Part shown: positions 54,269 to 63,417 of the stretch, piece after piece
How the letters are laid out: every line of letters starts with the position of its first letter
Numbering within the stretch: position 1 is the stretch's first letter
DNA from: Sphingosinicella ginsenosidimutans
GTDB taxonomy: Bacteria > Pseudomonadota > Alphaproteobacteria > Sphingomonadales > Sphingomonadaceae
DNA length: 64,000 bases
Assembly (NCBI RefSeq): GCF_007995055.1
Contig: NZ_VOQQ01000001.1
Location: 1,488,001-1,552,000 of the forward strand
Direction of reading: 5' to 3'
The notes under the pieces: generated by a model
Database searches by the model: none
What the model saw: only the letters and a program-made list of their open reading frames with translations
What the model was told of the DNA's origin: nothing
Made by a program: the position numbers and the translations under genes

Positions 54269-56395
54269 TCAGCCGCGCGCGGCGCCGATCAGCGTGCCGA
54301 CGAGGGCCGCGAGATCGGCGACGCCGAACGGCTTGCGAAGCACGGGGACATCGGGGCCGAGCGCAGCTTCGAGCTGCCCCGTCTCCGCATAGCCCGTGAC
54401 GAACGCCATCGGCAGGCCGCGCCGGCGCTGGCGAAGCTCGCGGGCGAGCTCGGCACCATTCATGCCCGGCATGGTGAAGTCGATCAGGGCAAGCTCGGGA
54501 TCGGCCTTGTCGAGCCGCGCGAGAGCCTCCGCGCCATCGGCGCAGGCGGCGACCTCATGCCCGAAGCCCTTCAGCGTCTCGGCGACAAAGGTCCGCACGT
54601 CGGCATCGTCGTCGACCACCAGGATCCGCGCCCTCGGCGGCGCGGGGCGCGCCGGCCCACGCCCGCCGGCCACGTCCTCGGCCGCGCCCTCGGCCGGAGG
54701 CGCCGCATCGGGGAGCAGGATATGCACGCGCGTGCCCTCACCCTCCGCGCTTTCGATCCGCACCGTCCCGCCGGACTGGCGGGCGATGCCATAGACCTGG
54801 GCGAGACCCAGCCCGGTGCCCTTGCCGAACGGCTTGGTCGAAAAGAACGGCTCGGTCGCTCGCGCCAGGATGTCCGGCGCCATGCCCATGCCGGTGTCGG
54901 CGACGGTGATTCGCACATAATCGCCCTCGGCGAGATCGGGGGCCCCGGCATGGGGCTCGCGGGCGGTGGAGATCGTGAGGGTGCCGCCGTCCGGCATGGC
55001 ATCGCGCGCGTTGATCGCAAGGTTCAGGATCGCGTTTTCGAGCTGGTTTTCGTCGCAAAGCGCATAGACGCCCGGCGCCCCCATCTCGGTCATGATCCGG
55101 ATGCCGCTCCCGATCGTGTGGCTCAGAATGTCCGAAAGATTGGCGATCACCTGCTCGACCGGAACCGGCGCCATGCGAAGCCGCTGGATCCTGGAAAAGG
55201 CGAGGAGCTGCGTGGCGAGCTTGGCGCCGCGGCGGCTCGATTCGAGCGCGGCATCGGCGAGCCGCTTGAGCCGAGGCTCGCTGACCGCGCCGGCGATGAG
55301 CTCGAGGCCGCCGATCACCGGCGTCAGCAGATTGTTGAAATCATGCGCGATCCCGCCGGTGAGACGGCCGACCGCTTCCATCTTCTGGGCCTGCCGCAGC
55401 GCCTCTTCGGCCCGCTCGCGCTCGGCGACTTCGGCGCGCAGTCGTTCGAGCGCGGCGGAAAGATCGGCGGTGCGCCCTTCCACGCGCCGCTCGAGCATTT
55501 CGTTGACCTCGCGCAGCGCCTCGTTGCCGAGCTTCCATTCGGTGATATCGTGGGCGACGCCGATGAAGCCGATATGCTCGCCATGTGCGCCCCAGCGCGG
55601 CTGCGAGATCGAGCGCAGCCAGCGCCATTCGCCATCGCCACGCCGGAACCGCGCCTCCAGCGTGAACGGCTGGAGCGAACTTTCGCCGGCCAGCGATTCG
55701 GCGCGGATCCGTTCCGCATCGTCCGGATGGATGATGTGGCGCCAGTCGAAATCGACCGCTTCCTCATAGGTGATGCCGAGGAACTCGACATAGGCGCGGT
55801 TGACGAAGCCGCGCTTGCGATCGAGCTTCGTCACCCAGATCGGCACCGGCGCCGAATCGGCGATCAGGCGGAACCGCTCCTCACTCTCGCGCAGCCGCCC
55901 CTCGGCGTCCGCGTTGCGGCTGATCGATACGACCGTACCGAACAGGCCGACGATCCGGCCGTCCTCACCGAGGACCGGATTGTAGGAATAAGTGAGCCAG
56001 ATCGTCTCGCCTTCGCCGTGGCGGGTCAGGTGGCGCGGCTCGGCTTCGAAATAGAGTGTCTCGCCGGCCATCGCGCGCTCGGCATTCGGTTTGATCCGGT
56101 CCCACGCATCCGCCCAGACCTCGCGCGCTGGACGGCCGAGCGCCGGATTGCGATCGCCGAGCAGGTCGCCATAGGCGTCGTTGAACACCATCAGCAGATC
56201 GGGGCCCCAGGCGAGGAACATCGGAAGCGTCGAGCCGAGCACCATCGATGCGGCGGTTTTCAACGATTGCGGCCAGGATTCGGGCGGCCCTAGCGGGGTC
56301 GATGCCCAGTCATGGCTCCGGGCGGCGGCTGCGGCAGGCGCGCCCGGGAAAATGGCTGGGCCCGCGCGATCGGGCCGGGACGCGATACGATCCAT
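54269..56395 (-). CDS. PAS-domain hybrid histidine kinase with C-terminal receiver domain
   Basis: The 708-aa kinase has no membrane segment. Two PAS domains (about 50-160 and 168-290; the second with WRHIIHPDDAERIRAES) sense an unknown cue. A coiled coil (about 290-345) follows. The HisKA box is GRLTGGIAHDFNNLLTPVIG (phospho-His near 353), then the ATPase domain with NLAINARDAMPDGG and GKGTGLGLAQVYG. The receiver domain (about 585-705) has RILVVDDDADVRTF and phospho-Asp in LALIDFTMPGMNG. Such kinases in sphingomonads often feed the general stress response; no response regulator is adjacent. Confidence 0.93.
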   Translation of the reverse strand: MDRIASRPDRAGPAIFPGAPAAAAARSHDWASTPLGPPESWPQSLKTAASMVLGSTLPMFLAWGPDLLMVFNDAYGDLLGDRNPALGRPAREVWADAWDRIKPNAERAMAGETLYFEAEPRHLTRHGEGETIWLTYSYNPVLGEDGRIVGLFGTVVSISRNADAEGRLRESEERFRLIADSAPVPIWVTKLDRKRGFVNRAYVEFLGITYEEAVDFDWRHIIHPDDAERIRAESLAGESSLQPFTLEARFRRGDGEWRWLRSISQPRWGAHGEHIGFIGVAHDITEWKLGNEALREVNEMLERRVEGRTADLSAALERLRAEVAERERAEEALRQAQKMEAVGRLTGGIAHDFNNLLTPVIGGLELIAGAVSEPRLKRLADAALESSRRGAKLATQLLAFSRIQRLRMAPVPVEQVIANLSDILSHTIGSGIRIMTEMGAPGVYALCDENQLENAILNLAINARDAMPDGGTLTISTAREPHAGAPDLAEGDYVRITVADTGMGMAPDILARATEPFFSTKPFGKGTGLGLAQVYGIARQSGGTVRIESAEGEGTRVHILLPDAAPPAEGAAEDVAGGRGPARPAPPRARILVVDDDADVRTFVAETLKGFGHEVAACADGAEALARLDKADPELALIDFTMPGMNGAELARELRQRRRGLPMAFVTGYAETGQLEAALGPDVPVLRKPFGVADLAALVGTLIGAARG

Positions 56396-56453
56396 GTTGG
56401 AAACGCAACTCCTGACCGGGCCAAACTAGCCCCGCGCGCGCCTTGTGGAAAGA

Positions 56454-57656
56454 TCAGCCGCCCGTTGCCGCCGCCTGGGCCTGGCCCAGCACCCGCAGCA
56501 GGTTGCCGCCCATGATCTTGGCGATGTCGGCATCGGGGATGCCGGCGCGGCGCAGCGCGGCGGTGACGCGGGGCAGCGCCGTGACATCGCGCATTCCGAT
56601 CACGCCGCCGCCGCCGTCCCAGTCGCAGCCCATGCCGACATGGTCCGCACCCATCACCTCGATCGCGTGGAGCATCGCGCGCATGTAGGTGTCGAAATCG
56701 GCCTCGTGCTGCGGCGCGCGCGCGTCGAGCGCGGCTTCATCGGAGAGCAGGCGCTGGCGCTCGTCCTCGCTGAGCGTCGCCCAGCGGCGATGCCGGTCCT
56801 CGATCGCGGCACGCTCGGGCGAATGATCCATCGGCGCCAGATAGACGCTGTTGATGAACATCACTCCGCCCGCCGCGGCGAGCCGGCGCATCCGCGCATC
56901 GTCGAGATTGCGGGGATGATCGAAGATCGCGCGCGGGCTGGAATGCGACAGGATGATCGGCGCGCGTGAAAGCTGGAGCACCTGATCGAACACGTCGTCC
57001 GACGAGTGGCTGAGATCGATCAGGATGCCGAGCCGGTTCATCTCGGCCACCCATTGCCGGCCGAGCGGCGACAGGCCGTGCCAGCGCGGCGAATCGGTGG
57101 CGCTGTCGGCCAGCTGGTTGTTCCTGAAATGGACCGGCGATGCCAGCCGCAGGCCGAGCCGATGGAAGGTCGCGAGCAGCGAAAGATCCTCGCCCAGCGG
57201 CCAGCCATTCTCCATGCTCATGAAGCCGAAGCGCTTGCCCTCGCGCACCAGCCGCCGGGCATCGTCCGGCGTCAGCGCAAGCCCGATCCGGTCGCGATTC
57301 TCGGCCAGGACGCGGCGGATCGCCGTCGCGCGGACAAGCGCGGCATCGCGCGCCTCGCGATAGCCTTCCGGCGTGAGCGCGCCCTGCGGCGTGTAGATGG
57401 CGAAGAAGCCGCCATCCATGCCGCCCTCCTCCATGCGGGGCAGATCGATCTGGCTGCGATCCCATTCCCAGCGGTGGCGCGCGCCGAAATCCCAGCTTCC
57501 GTCATCCCAGCGCTCGGGAATGTCGAGATGGGTGTCGAGGACGGTGAGGCTTTCATGGAAGGCGCGGTCGGCCGGGGACACGTCGTCGCGTGGCTGCTGC
57601 GCCGAGGCCGGCAGCGCGAGGAGGAGCGGCAGGAGGGCGAAGCCGAGAAGGCGCAT
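56454..57656 (-). CDS. Exported M19 (renal dipeptidase family) membrane dipeptidase
   Basis: The 400-aa protein has a signal peptide (LLGFALLPLLLALPASAQQ) and the zinc dipeptidase motifs: TVLDTHLDIPERW (HxD, about 34-46), SMENGWPLG (bridging Glu), LIDLSHSSDDVFD and ILSHSSPRAI. Members cleave dipeptides including some with D-residues at the C-terminus. It lies 51 bp after a small zinc-ribbon gene on the same strand. Confidence 0.92.
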   Translation of the reverse strand: MRLLGFALLPLLLALPASAQQPRDDVSPADRAFHESLTVLDTHLDIPERWDDGSWDFGARHRWEWDRSQIDLPRMEEGGMDGGFFAIYTPQGALTPEGYREARDAALVRATAIRRVLAENRDRIGLALTPDDARRLVREGKRFGFMSMENGWPLGEDLSLLATFHRLGLRLASPVHFRNNQLADSATDSPRWHGLSPLGRQWVAEMNRLGILIDLSHSSDDVFDQVLQLSRAPIILSHSSPRAIFDHPRNLDDARMRRLAAAGGVMFINSVYLAPMDHSPERAAIEDRHRRWATLSEDERQRLLSDEAALDARAPQHEADFDTYMRAMLHAIEVMGADHVGMGCDWDGGGGVIGMRDVTALPRVTAALRRAGIPDADIAKIMGGNLLRVLGQAQAAATGG

Positions 57657-57707
57657 GGCGGAAGCTCCCTGTTGAGCGCGCCACCAAAGCGGCGCGCCAG
57701 CCGGGGG

Positions 57708-57926
57708 TCAACCCGCGTCGTCGCGCCCCACGAAGGCCTCCAGCCCGCGGCGAAGCGCTTCGGCCGATTGGCTGCGCGCGAGATTTTCCGCCTCGGCCCG
57801 AAGATCGCCGATGCTGCCGAGATCGGTGCCGCAATCGTTGCAGGTGAGCCGCGCGTCGGCGCCGTCGCCAAGGCTGTAATTGGCGCTGCCGCACAGGTCG
57901 CAATGGATTTCGAGGCTGATGTCCAT
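57708..57926 (-). CDS. 72-aa zinc-ribbon protein
   Basis: The small protein has two CxxC pairs (HCDLCGSANY at about 8-17 and TCNDCGTDLGS at about 28-38) forming a zinc ribbon, then an acidic helix (LRAEAENLARSQSAEALRRG). It begins 8 bp after the stop of the Lhr-Core-type helicase, indicating a shared transcript. I do not know a function. It could bind nucleic acid or a protein partner. Confidence 0.75.
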   Translation of the reverse strand: MDISLEIHCDLCGSANYSLGDGADARLTCNDCGTDLGSIGDLRAEAENLARSQSAEALRRGLEAFVGRDDAG

Positions 57927-57934
57927 TGCGGCTC

Positions 57935-60349
57935 CTATTCCACCCGCATCGCTTCGGCGGCAAGCGCCTCCGCCTCCACGAGCAATTCGTCCTCGGCCGC
58001 GCCCGCGGCGATCATCTCGCGCCCGATCATGATCAGGACGGGAACCGCCATCGGCGTGATCCGGTCCAGATCGACATGCCGCATCGTGCCCTGCGCGCGA
58101 TCGAGCAGGGAGGCAAGGCGGGCGACATCGGTGAGCCGGGTCTTGGCGTCCTCCCAGGCGGCGCGGAGGAGCAGGTGATCGGGCTCGTAACGGCGCAGGA
58201 CATCGTAGATGAGATCGGTCGAGAAAGTGACCTGCCGCGCCGACTTGCGCTGGCCCAGGTGGGCGCGCTCGACGAGGCCGCCGATCACCGCGACATCGTG
58301 GAAGGCGCGCTTCAGCAGGTTCGAGCCCTGCACCCACTGGACGAACTCGTCCTCCAGCAGGTCCGGGCTGAACAGGCTGGCGGGATCGGCGATCGGCTCC
58401 AGCCCATAGCAGGCGAGCGCATAATCGTTGGCGACGAAGCCCAATGGCTTCAGCCCCTGCGCCTCCATCCGCCGGGTGATCAGCATGCCAAGCGACTGGT
58501 GCGCGTTCCAGCCTTCGAAGCTGTAGGCGACCATGTAGTGGCGCTGCTCGTGCGGGAAGGTCTCGACCAGCAGCTGACCCGGCTCGGGCAGGATCGAGCG
58601 CTGCGCCTGCATCTCCAGCCATTCGCGCACATCGTCGGGGAAGCGCGTCCATTCGCGTGGATTTGCGAGGAATTTGCGGACGCGGTCGGCGAGGCGCGTG
58701 GTCATGGCGAGGCGGGTGCCGACATAAGTGGGGATTCGCGCGGGCCGGGTGGTGGCGCGCACCGTGATCTCGGTTCCCTGCATCCGCTCGACCTCGAGGC
58801 TGAGGCCGGCGAAGAAGAAGGTGTCGCCGACGCTGAGCGTCGAGGCGAAATAATCCTCGACCGTGCCGAGCCTGCGGCCGTTGCGGAAGCGCACGTCGAG
58901 CACCGGCGCATCGACGATGATCCCGGCATTCTGGCGGTGCTGGCGGATGAAGCGGGGATGGCTGACGCGCCACAGGCCGTCCGGGCCGCGGGCCAGCCGC
59001 TTGAACCGATCATAGGCGCGAAGCGCGTAGCCGCCGCTTTCGATATAGGCGAGGACGCGCGCGAAGGTCTCGGCGGTGAGGCCCGCATAAGGCGCGGCGC
59101 CGCGCACCTCTTCGAGCAGCGCCTCCTCGCGAAACGGGCCGGCGCAGGCGCAGGCCATGACATGCTGGGCAAGGACGTCGAGCGCACCGGGGCGGAAGGA
59201 TTCGGCGTCGAGCTCGCCTTCCCCGATCGCGTCGAGCGCCGCGCGCGCCTCCAGATATTCGAAGCGGTTGCCGGGAACGAGGATCGCCTCCGAAGGCTCG
59301 TCCATCCGGTGATTGGCGCGGCCGATGCGCTGGATGAGCCGCGAGGCGCCCTTGGGCGCGCCCATCTGGATGACGAGATCGACATCGCCCCAATCGACGC
59401 CGAGATCGAGGCTGGCGGTGCAGACGAGCGCGCGCAGCCGGCCCGCCGCCATCGCCGATTCGACCTTGCGTCGCGCCTCGACCGCGAGGCTGCCATGGTG
59501 GATGCCGATCGGGAGCGCCTGTTCGTTCGCCGACCACAATTCCTGGAAGATGAGCTCGGCGAGTCCGCGCGTGTTGCAGAAGACGAGCGTCGTGCGGTGC
59601 GCCTCGATCTGCTTCATCACCTGGGCGGCGGCCCATTTGCCGCTATGGCCGGACCAGGGGACGCGGGCGTCCTCGGGAAGCATGATGCGGATGTCCGGCT
59701 CGGCGCCGGGGTCGCCCTCGACGATCTCGACGCTCTCGGCGTCGCCATGCGCCGCAAGCCAGCCTTGATAGGCTTCGGGATCGGCGACCGTCGCGGAAAG
59801 GCCGACCCGGCGCAGCTTCGGCGCGATCCGCTGGAGCCTGGACAAGGCGAGGGACAGCAGGTCGCCGCGCTTCGTCGAGGCGAAGGCGTGGATTTCGTCG
59901 ATGACGACGGTGCTCAGCCCTTCGAACAGCCGCGGCGCGTCCTCGTGGCTCAGGAGCAGGCTGAGCGATTCGGGCGTGGTCAGCAGCATCTGCGGCGGCC
60001 GCGCGCGCTGGCGCGCCTTGCGCTCGGCCGGCGTGTCGCCGGTGCGCGTCTCGACCCGGATCGGCAGGCCCATCTCGCCGATCGGATCGATGAGGTTGCG
60101 CTGGACGTCGACCGCCAGCGCCTTCAGCGGCGAGACGTAGAGCGTGTGGAGGCCGTCGACGGGCTTCTCGATCAGCTCGATCAGGCTCGGCAGGAACCCC
60201 GCCATCGTCTTGCCGGCGCCGGTGGGCGCGATGAGCAGCGCGCTGCGCCCCGCCCGCGCGGCGGCGAGCATTTCCAGCTGATGCCGGCGTGGGCTCCAGC
60301 CCTTCGCCGCAAACCAGGAGGAGAGAATCGAGGGGAGCTCTTTCGTCAT
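57935..60349 (-). CDS. Ligase-associated DNA damage response DEXH-box helicase (Lhr-Core)
   Basis: The 804-aa superfamily 2 helicase has Walker A IAPTGAGKTMAGFLP (about 39-53), a DEIH box VVIDEIHAFAS (about 150-160), VGLSATVADPEAYQGW and the C-terminal half GRANHRMDEPSEAIL. The C-terminal 400 residues match the Lhr-Core winged-helix and beta-barrel region. It unwinds DNA 3' to 5'. Related operons also encode Exo, PdeM/MPE and an ATP-dependent ligase. Exo is divergent across a 191-bp gap here; the ligase is not seen. The Met at 60349 precedes the conserved start. Confidence 0.93.
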   Translation of the reverse strand: MTKELPSILSSWFAAKGWSPRRHQLEMLAAARAGRSALLIAPTGAGKTMAGFLPSLIELIEKPVDGLHTLYVSPLKALAVDVQRNLIDPIGEMGLPIRVETRTGDTPAERKARQRARPPQMLLTTPESLSLLLSHEDAPRLFEGLSTVVIDEIHAFASTKRGDLLSLALSRLQRIAPKLRRVGLSATVADPEAYQGWLAAHGDAESVEIVEGDPGAEPDIRIMLPEDARVPWSGHSGKWAAAQVMKQIEAHRTTLVFCNTRGLAELIFQELWSANEQALPIGIHHGSLAVEARRKVESAMAAGRLRALVCTASLDLGVDWGDVDLVIQMGAPKGASRLIQRIGRANHRMDEPSEAILVPGNRFEYLEARAALDAIGEGELDAESFRPGALDVLAQHVMACACAGPFREEALLEEVRGAAPYAGLTAETFARVLAYIESGGYALRAYDRFKRLARGPDGLWRVSHPRFIRQHRQNAGIIVDAPVLDVRFRNGRRLGTVEDYFASTLSVGDTFFFAGLSLEVERMQGTEITVRATTRPARIPTYVGTRLAMTTRLADRVRKFLANPREWTRFPDDVREWLEMQAQRSILPEPGQLLVETFPHEQRHYMVAYSFEGWNAHQSLGMLITRRMEAQGLKPLGFVANDYALACYGLEPIADPASLFSPDLLEDEFVQWVQGSNLLKRAFHDVAVIGGLVERAHLGQRKSARQVTFSTDLIYDVLRRYEPDHLLLRAAWEDAKTRLTDVARLASLLDRAQGTMRHVDLDRITPMAVPVLIMIGREMIAAGAAEDELLVEAEALAAEAMRVE

Positions 60350-60500
60350 GGCCCCTCCCTTTCGAGGGAGGGGTTGGGGCGGGCGCGCGCGTCCGCGCGC
60401 CCATAAGACTCCGGCGCCTCTGAAGCGAACCGGCGGCATCGAGCCGCCGCTCCGCTCACCCACCCCCAGCCCCTCGCTCGAAAGGGAGGGGAGGATTCGG
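60350..60500. repeat. Inverted pair of REP-like elements in the helicase/exonuclease divergent region
   Basis: One unit (about 60350-60385) reads CCCCTCCCTTTCGAGGGAGGGG then TTGGGGCGGGC. The other (about 60458-60495) is its inverted counterpart, CACCCCCAGCCCCTC-GCTCGAAAGGGAGGGG. Together they form a divergent doublet with a GC-rich spacer that also contains GGGCGCGCGCGTCCGCGCGCCC, a further hairpin. The element type matches the pair at 15644-15736. Confidence 0.6.
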
Positions 60501-60540
60501 GGGACTCGGTTTCGCGGTTCATCGCCTCCATATAGGCGTC

Positions 60541-61539
60541 ATGCCCCGTCTCGGCTCATGGATCGATCCCCGCCCGGAAGGCATCTACGTGAAACCGGCC
60601 GACGCCTGGATCGATCCCTCGCAGCCCAAGCCCCGCGCGCTCGTCACCCACGGCCATGCCGATCATGCCCGCGGCGGCCATGGATCGGTGTGGGCGACGC
60701 CGGAAACCCTGGCGATCATGGACTGCCGCTATGGGCCGCAGCCGGGCAACGCCGTGGCTTATGGCGAGCCGATGCGGCTTGGCGAGGTGGACGTGACCTT
60801 CGTGCCGGCGGGCCATGTTCTCGGCTCCGCGCAGATCGTGCTGGAGCACAGGGGGGAGCGGATCGTCGTCTCGGGCGACTACAAGCGCCGCGCCGATCCC
60901 ACCTGCGCGCCGTTCGAGCCGGTGCCGTGCGACGTCTTCGTGACCGAGGCGACCTTCGGCCTGCCGGTCTTCCACCACCCGCCCGTGGCCGGCGAGATCG
61001 ATCGCCTGCTCCAGCGGCTCCACGACAATCCCGATCGCTGCGTCCTGGTCGGCGCCTATGCGCTCGGCAAGGCGCAGCGGCTGATCACCGAGCTCAGAGG
61101 CCGGGGACATGAGGCGCCGATCTACATTCACGGCGCGCTGCAGAGGCTATGCGATCTCTATGCCGAACTCGGCGTCGGTCTCGGCGAGCTGCGCCCCGCA
61201 ACGGGCGTTCCGAAGGAGGAGCTCAAGGGTCATATCGTCCTCGCCCCACCCGGCGCGCTTCGCGATCGCTGGTCGCGGCGGCTGCCCGATCCGATCACCG
61301 CCATGGCCTCCGGCTGGATGCGGATCCGCCAGCGCGCGCGCCAGCAGCTGGTCGAAATGCCGCTGATCGTCTCCGACCATGCCGATTGGGACGAGCTCAC
61401 GCGGACGATCACCGAGCTCGCCCCGCGCGAAGTGTGGATCACCCACGGCCGCGAAGAGGCGCTGATGCACTGGTGCATGACCCGCCAGATCAAGGCCCGC
61501 GAACTGCACCTGGTGGGCTATGAGGACGAGGATGATTAG
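60541..61539 (+). CDS. Ligase-associated DNA damage response exonuclease (Exo, MBL/beta-CASP)
   Basis: The 332-aa nuclease has the MBL motif ALVTHGHADHARGGHGS (about 33-49), VPAGHVLGSAQIVLEH and VVSGDYKRRADPTC. The beta-CASP region includes VGAYALGKAQRL and VSDHADWDELTRTI. In the Lhr-Core/MPE/ligase/Exo system it is the exonuclease component. In most sphingomonads the ligase gene would follow; here the next gene is a small membrane protein on the opposite strand. Confidence 0.92.
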   Translation: MPRLGSWIDPRPEGIYVKPADAWIDPSQPKPRALVTHGHADHARGGHGSVWATPETLAIMDCRYGPQPGNAVAYGEPMRLGEVDVTFVPAGHVLGSAQIVLEHRGERIVVSGDYKRRADPTCAPFEPVPCDVFVTEATFGLPVFHHPPVAGEIDRLLQRLHDNPDRCVLVGAYALGKAQRLITELRGRGHEAPIYIHGALQRLCDLYAELGVGLGELRPATGVPKEELKGHIVLAPPGALRDRWSRRLPDPITAMASGWMRIRQRARQQLVEMPLIVSDHADWDELTRTITELAPREVWITHGREEALMHWCMTRQIKARELHLVGYEDEDD

Positions 61540-61778
61540 GCCGTCAGCCAGACCCCGAGCGCGAGCGCGGCGAGGCCGAGGGCGCCCCAGCGCAGCTGGC
61601 GTTCGAGCCGCTCGTCTTCCTTCCTGGCCAGCGCATAGGTGCTGAGCGGCATCAGCACCATGAGCAGGCCGAGCGCGACGGCGAGCCCCGCCAGCGGTCC
61701 GCCGAGCACGCCGCCCGTCAGCGCCAGCAGGGCCCAGGCCCCGCAGAACAGCAACGCTTCGACGTGGAGGCGCGGCAT
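61536..61778 (-). CDS. 80-aa membrane protein, unknown
   Basis: The protein has three hydrophobic stretches (about 8-26, 27-48 and 65-78) with a charged loop KEDERLERQLRWG. I do not recognise a family. The Met at 61778 overlaps the phosphomannomutase stop by one base (TGATG), so the two genes are probably coupled. Confidence 0.6.
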   Translation of the reverse strand: MPRLHVEALLFCGAWALLALTGGVLGGPLAGLAVALGLLMVLMPLSTYALARKEDERLERQLRWGALGLAALALGVWLTA

Positions 61779-63160
61779 CAATGCCCCGCCTGCGGCCCGC
61801 GCTGGACGCCGGACAAAGCGAGCTGCTCGTCGATCTGGGCGACCAGGCGGTCGAGGCCGGCCTGGTCCTTCGCCTCGGCGCGGGCGACCAGCACGTCCTG
61901 GGTGTTCGACGCGCGCAGCAGCCACCAGCCGTCGCCGGTGTTGACGCGGGCGCCGTCGGTGCGGTCCACCTCGGCCCCGTCGGCGGCGAGCCGGCCCAGC
62001 ACTTCCTCGACCACCGCGAACTTGCGGCTCTCGTCGACCTGGAAGCGCAGCTCCGGCGTGTTGACGACGGCCGGCATCGCATCCTTGAGCGCGGTCAGCG
62101 AGCCGCCGAGCGCCGTCACCGCGCGGATCAGGCGGACGGCGGCATAGAGCGCGTCGTCATAGCCATAATAATCGTGGGCGAAGAAGATGTGGCCGCTCAT
62201 CTCGCCGGCGAGCGGCGCGTTGGTTTCCTTCATCTTCGATTTGATGAGGCTGTGCCCAGTCTTCCACATGCAGGGTTTGCCGCCGAGCGCCGCGACGCGA
62301 TCGAACAGGGCCTGGCTCGCCTTGACGTCGGCGATGACCGTCGCGCCCGGCACGGCGCTCAGCACCGGCTCGGCGAGGATGGCGAGCAGCTGATCGCCCC
62401 AGACGACCCGGCCCTCGCCGTCCACCGCGCCGATCCGGTCGCCGTCGCCGTCGAAGGCGATGCCGAAATCGAGGCCCTTGTCGCGCACCAGCGCCTTGAG
62501 ATCCGCGAGATTGGCCTCGTCGGTCGGGTCCGGGTGATGGTTGGGGAAGCGGCCGTCGACCTGGGTGTAGAGCAGGTGGTGCTCGCCGGGCAGCAAGGCG
62601 GTCAGCCGCTCGGTCGCGGGCCCGGCCGCGCCGTTGCCGGCATCCCAGCCGATCCGGTAGGCGGCGCCGTCGAACCCCTTGAGCAGGCGATCGACATAGC
62701 GGTCGAGAATGCTCTCCTCGGAAACGGTGCCTTCGCCCTCCTCCCAGTCGCCGGCGGCGGCCATCGCGCCCACCTTCTGGATGTCGGCGCCGAAAAAGGC
62801 GTTGCCGCCGAGCGTCATCTTGAAGCCGTTATAGTCGGCCGGATTGTGGCTGCCGGTGATCATGACGCCGCCGGCGACGTCGAGCTCGGCGGCGGCGAAA
62901 TAGAGCATCGGCGTCGGCCCGAGGCCGACCTTCACCACATCCACGCCGCTTTCGGTGAGGCCGCGGACCAGCGCTGCCTCCATCAGCGGCGAGCTTTCGC
63001 GGCCGTCGCGGCCGACCGCGATGCGCGTACCGCCGGCGCGGCGCGCGAGCGTGCCGAAGCTGCGGCCGAGCGCATGGGCATCGTCCGGCCCGAGCGTCTT
63101 CCCGACGATCCCGCGAATGTCATATTCGCGCAGCGAGGTCGGGTGGAATTGATGCGGCAT
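61778..63160 (-). CDS. Phosphomannomutase/phosphoglucomutase
   Basis: The 460-aa enzyme interconverts hexose 6- and 1-phosphates for exopolysaccharide and LPS precursors. It has the phosphoserine loop [13 protein letters not shown] (about 97-109), metal loop [14 protein letters not shown] (about 233-246), sugar loop [11 protein letters not shown] and phosphate site [12 protein letters not shown]. It belongs to the AlgC/ManB subfamily (N-terminus [14 protein letters not shown]). Its start lies in the stop of the J-domain gene. Confidence 0.95.
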   Translation of the reverse strand: MPHQFHPTSLREYDIRGIVGKTLGPDDAHALGRSFGTLARRAGGTRIAVGRDGRESSPLMEAALVRGLTESGVDVVKVGLGPTPMLYFAAAELDVAGGVMITGSHNPADYNGFKMTLGGNAFFGADIQKVGAMAAAGDWEEGEGTVSEESILDRYVDRLLKGFDGAAYRIGWDAGNGAAGPATERLTALLPGEHHLLYTQVDGRFPNHHPDPTDEANLADLKALVRDKGLDFGIAFDGDGDRIGAVDGEGRVVWGDQLLAILAEPVLSAVPGATVIADVKASQALFDRVAALGGKPCMWKTGHSLIKSKMKETNAPLAGEMSGHIFFAHDYYGYDDALYAAVRLIRAVTALGGSLTALKDAMPAVVNTPELRFQVDESRKFAVVEEVLGRLAADGAEVDRTDGARVNTGDGWWLLRASNTQDVLVARAEAKDQAGLDRLVAQIDEQLALSGVQRGPQAGH

Positions 63161-63417
63161 CAGTGTCTCCGTCTGAGTTCCGCGAGCAGCAGATCGCGCG
63201 CGGCATTGACCCTCTTGGCGAGCTCGGACGAGCCGCCGGCATCGGGATGAACGCGCTGGATGACCCGGCGATGCGCCGCCCGGACCTCGTTTTCGCTCGC
63301 CCCGGCGTCGATGCCCAGCAGCGTTCGGGCTTCGCCGGCCGACAAACGGGTCCGCCGGCCGAGCCACCAGAAATAGACTCCGGCGGCGAGGGCGACGATC
63401 AGGACCAGCTTGGCCAT
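63160..63417 (-). CDS. Membrane-anchored J-domain protein
   Basis: The 85-aa protein has one N-terminal helix ([17 protein letters not shown]) and a C-terminal J domain. The HPD motif is in [13 protein letters not shown] (about 53-65), followed by [14 protein letters not shown]. This small TIM14/DjlA-like arrangement is common in Alphaproteobacteria. It would recruit an Hsp70 to the membrane. It is coupled to mipZ upstream. Confidence 0.88.
   Translation of the reverse strand: MAKLVLIVALAAGVYFWWLGRRTRLSAGEARTLLGIDAGASENEVRAAHRRVIQRVHPDAGGSSELAKRVNAARDLLLAELRRRH

Noticed and set aside
57926..60406. 826-codon + strand frame opposite the Lhr-Core helicase
   Set aside because: The helicase motifs are complete on the minus strand; this frame has no recognisable motif.
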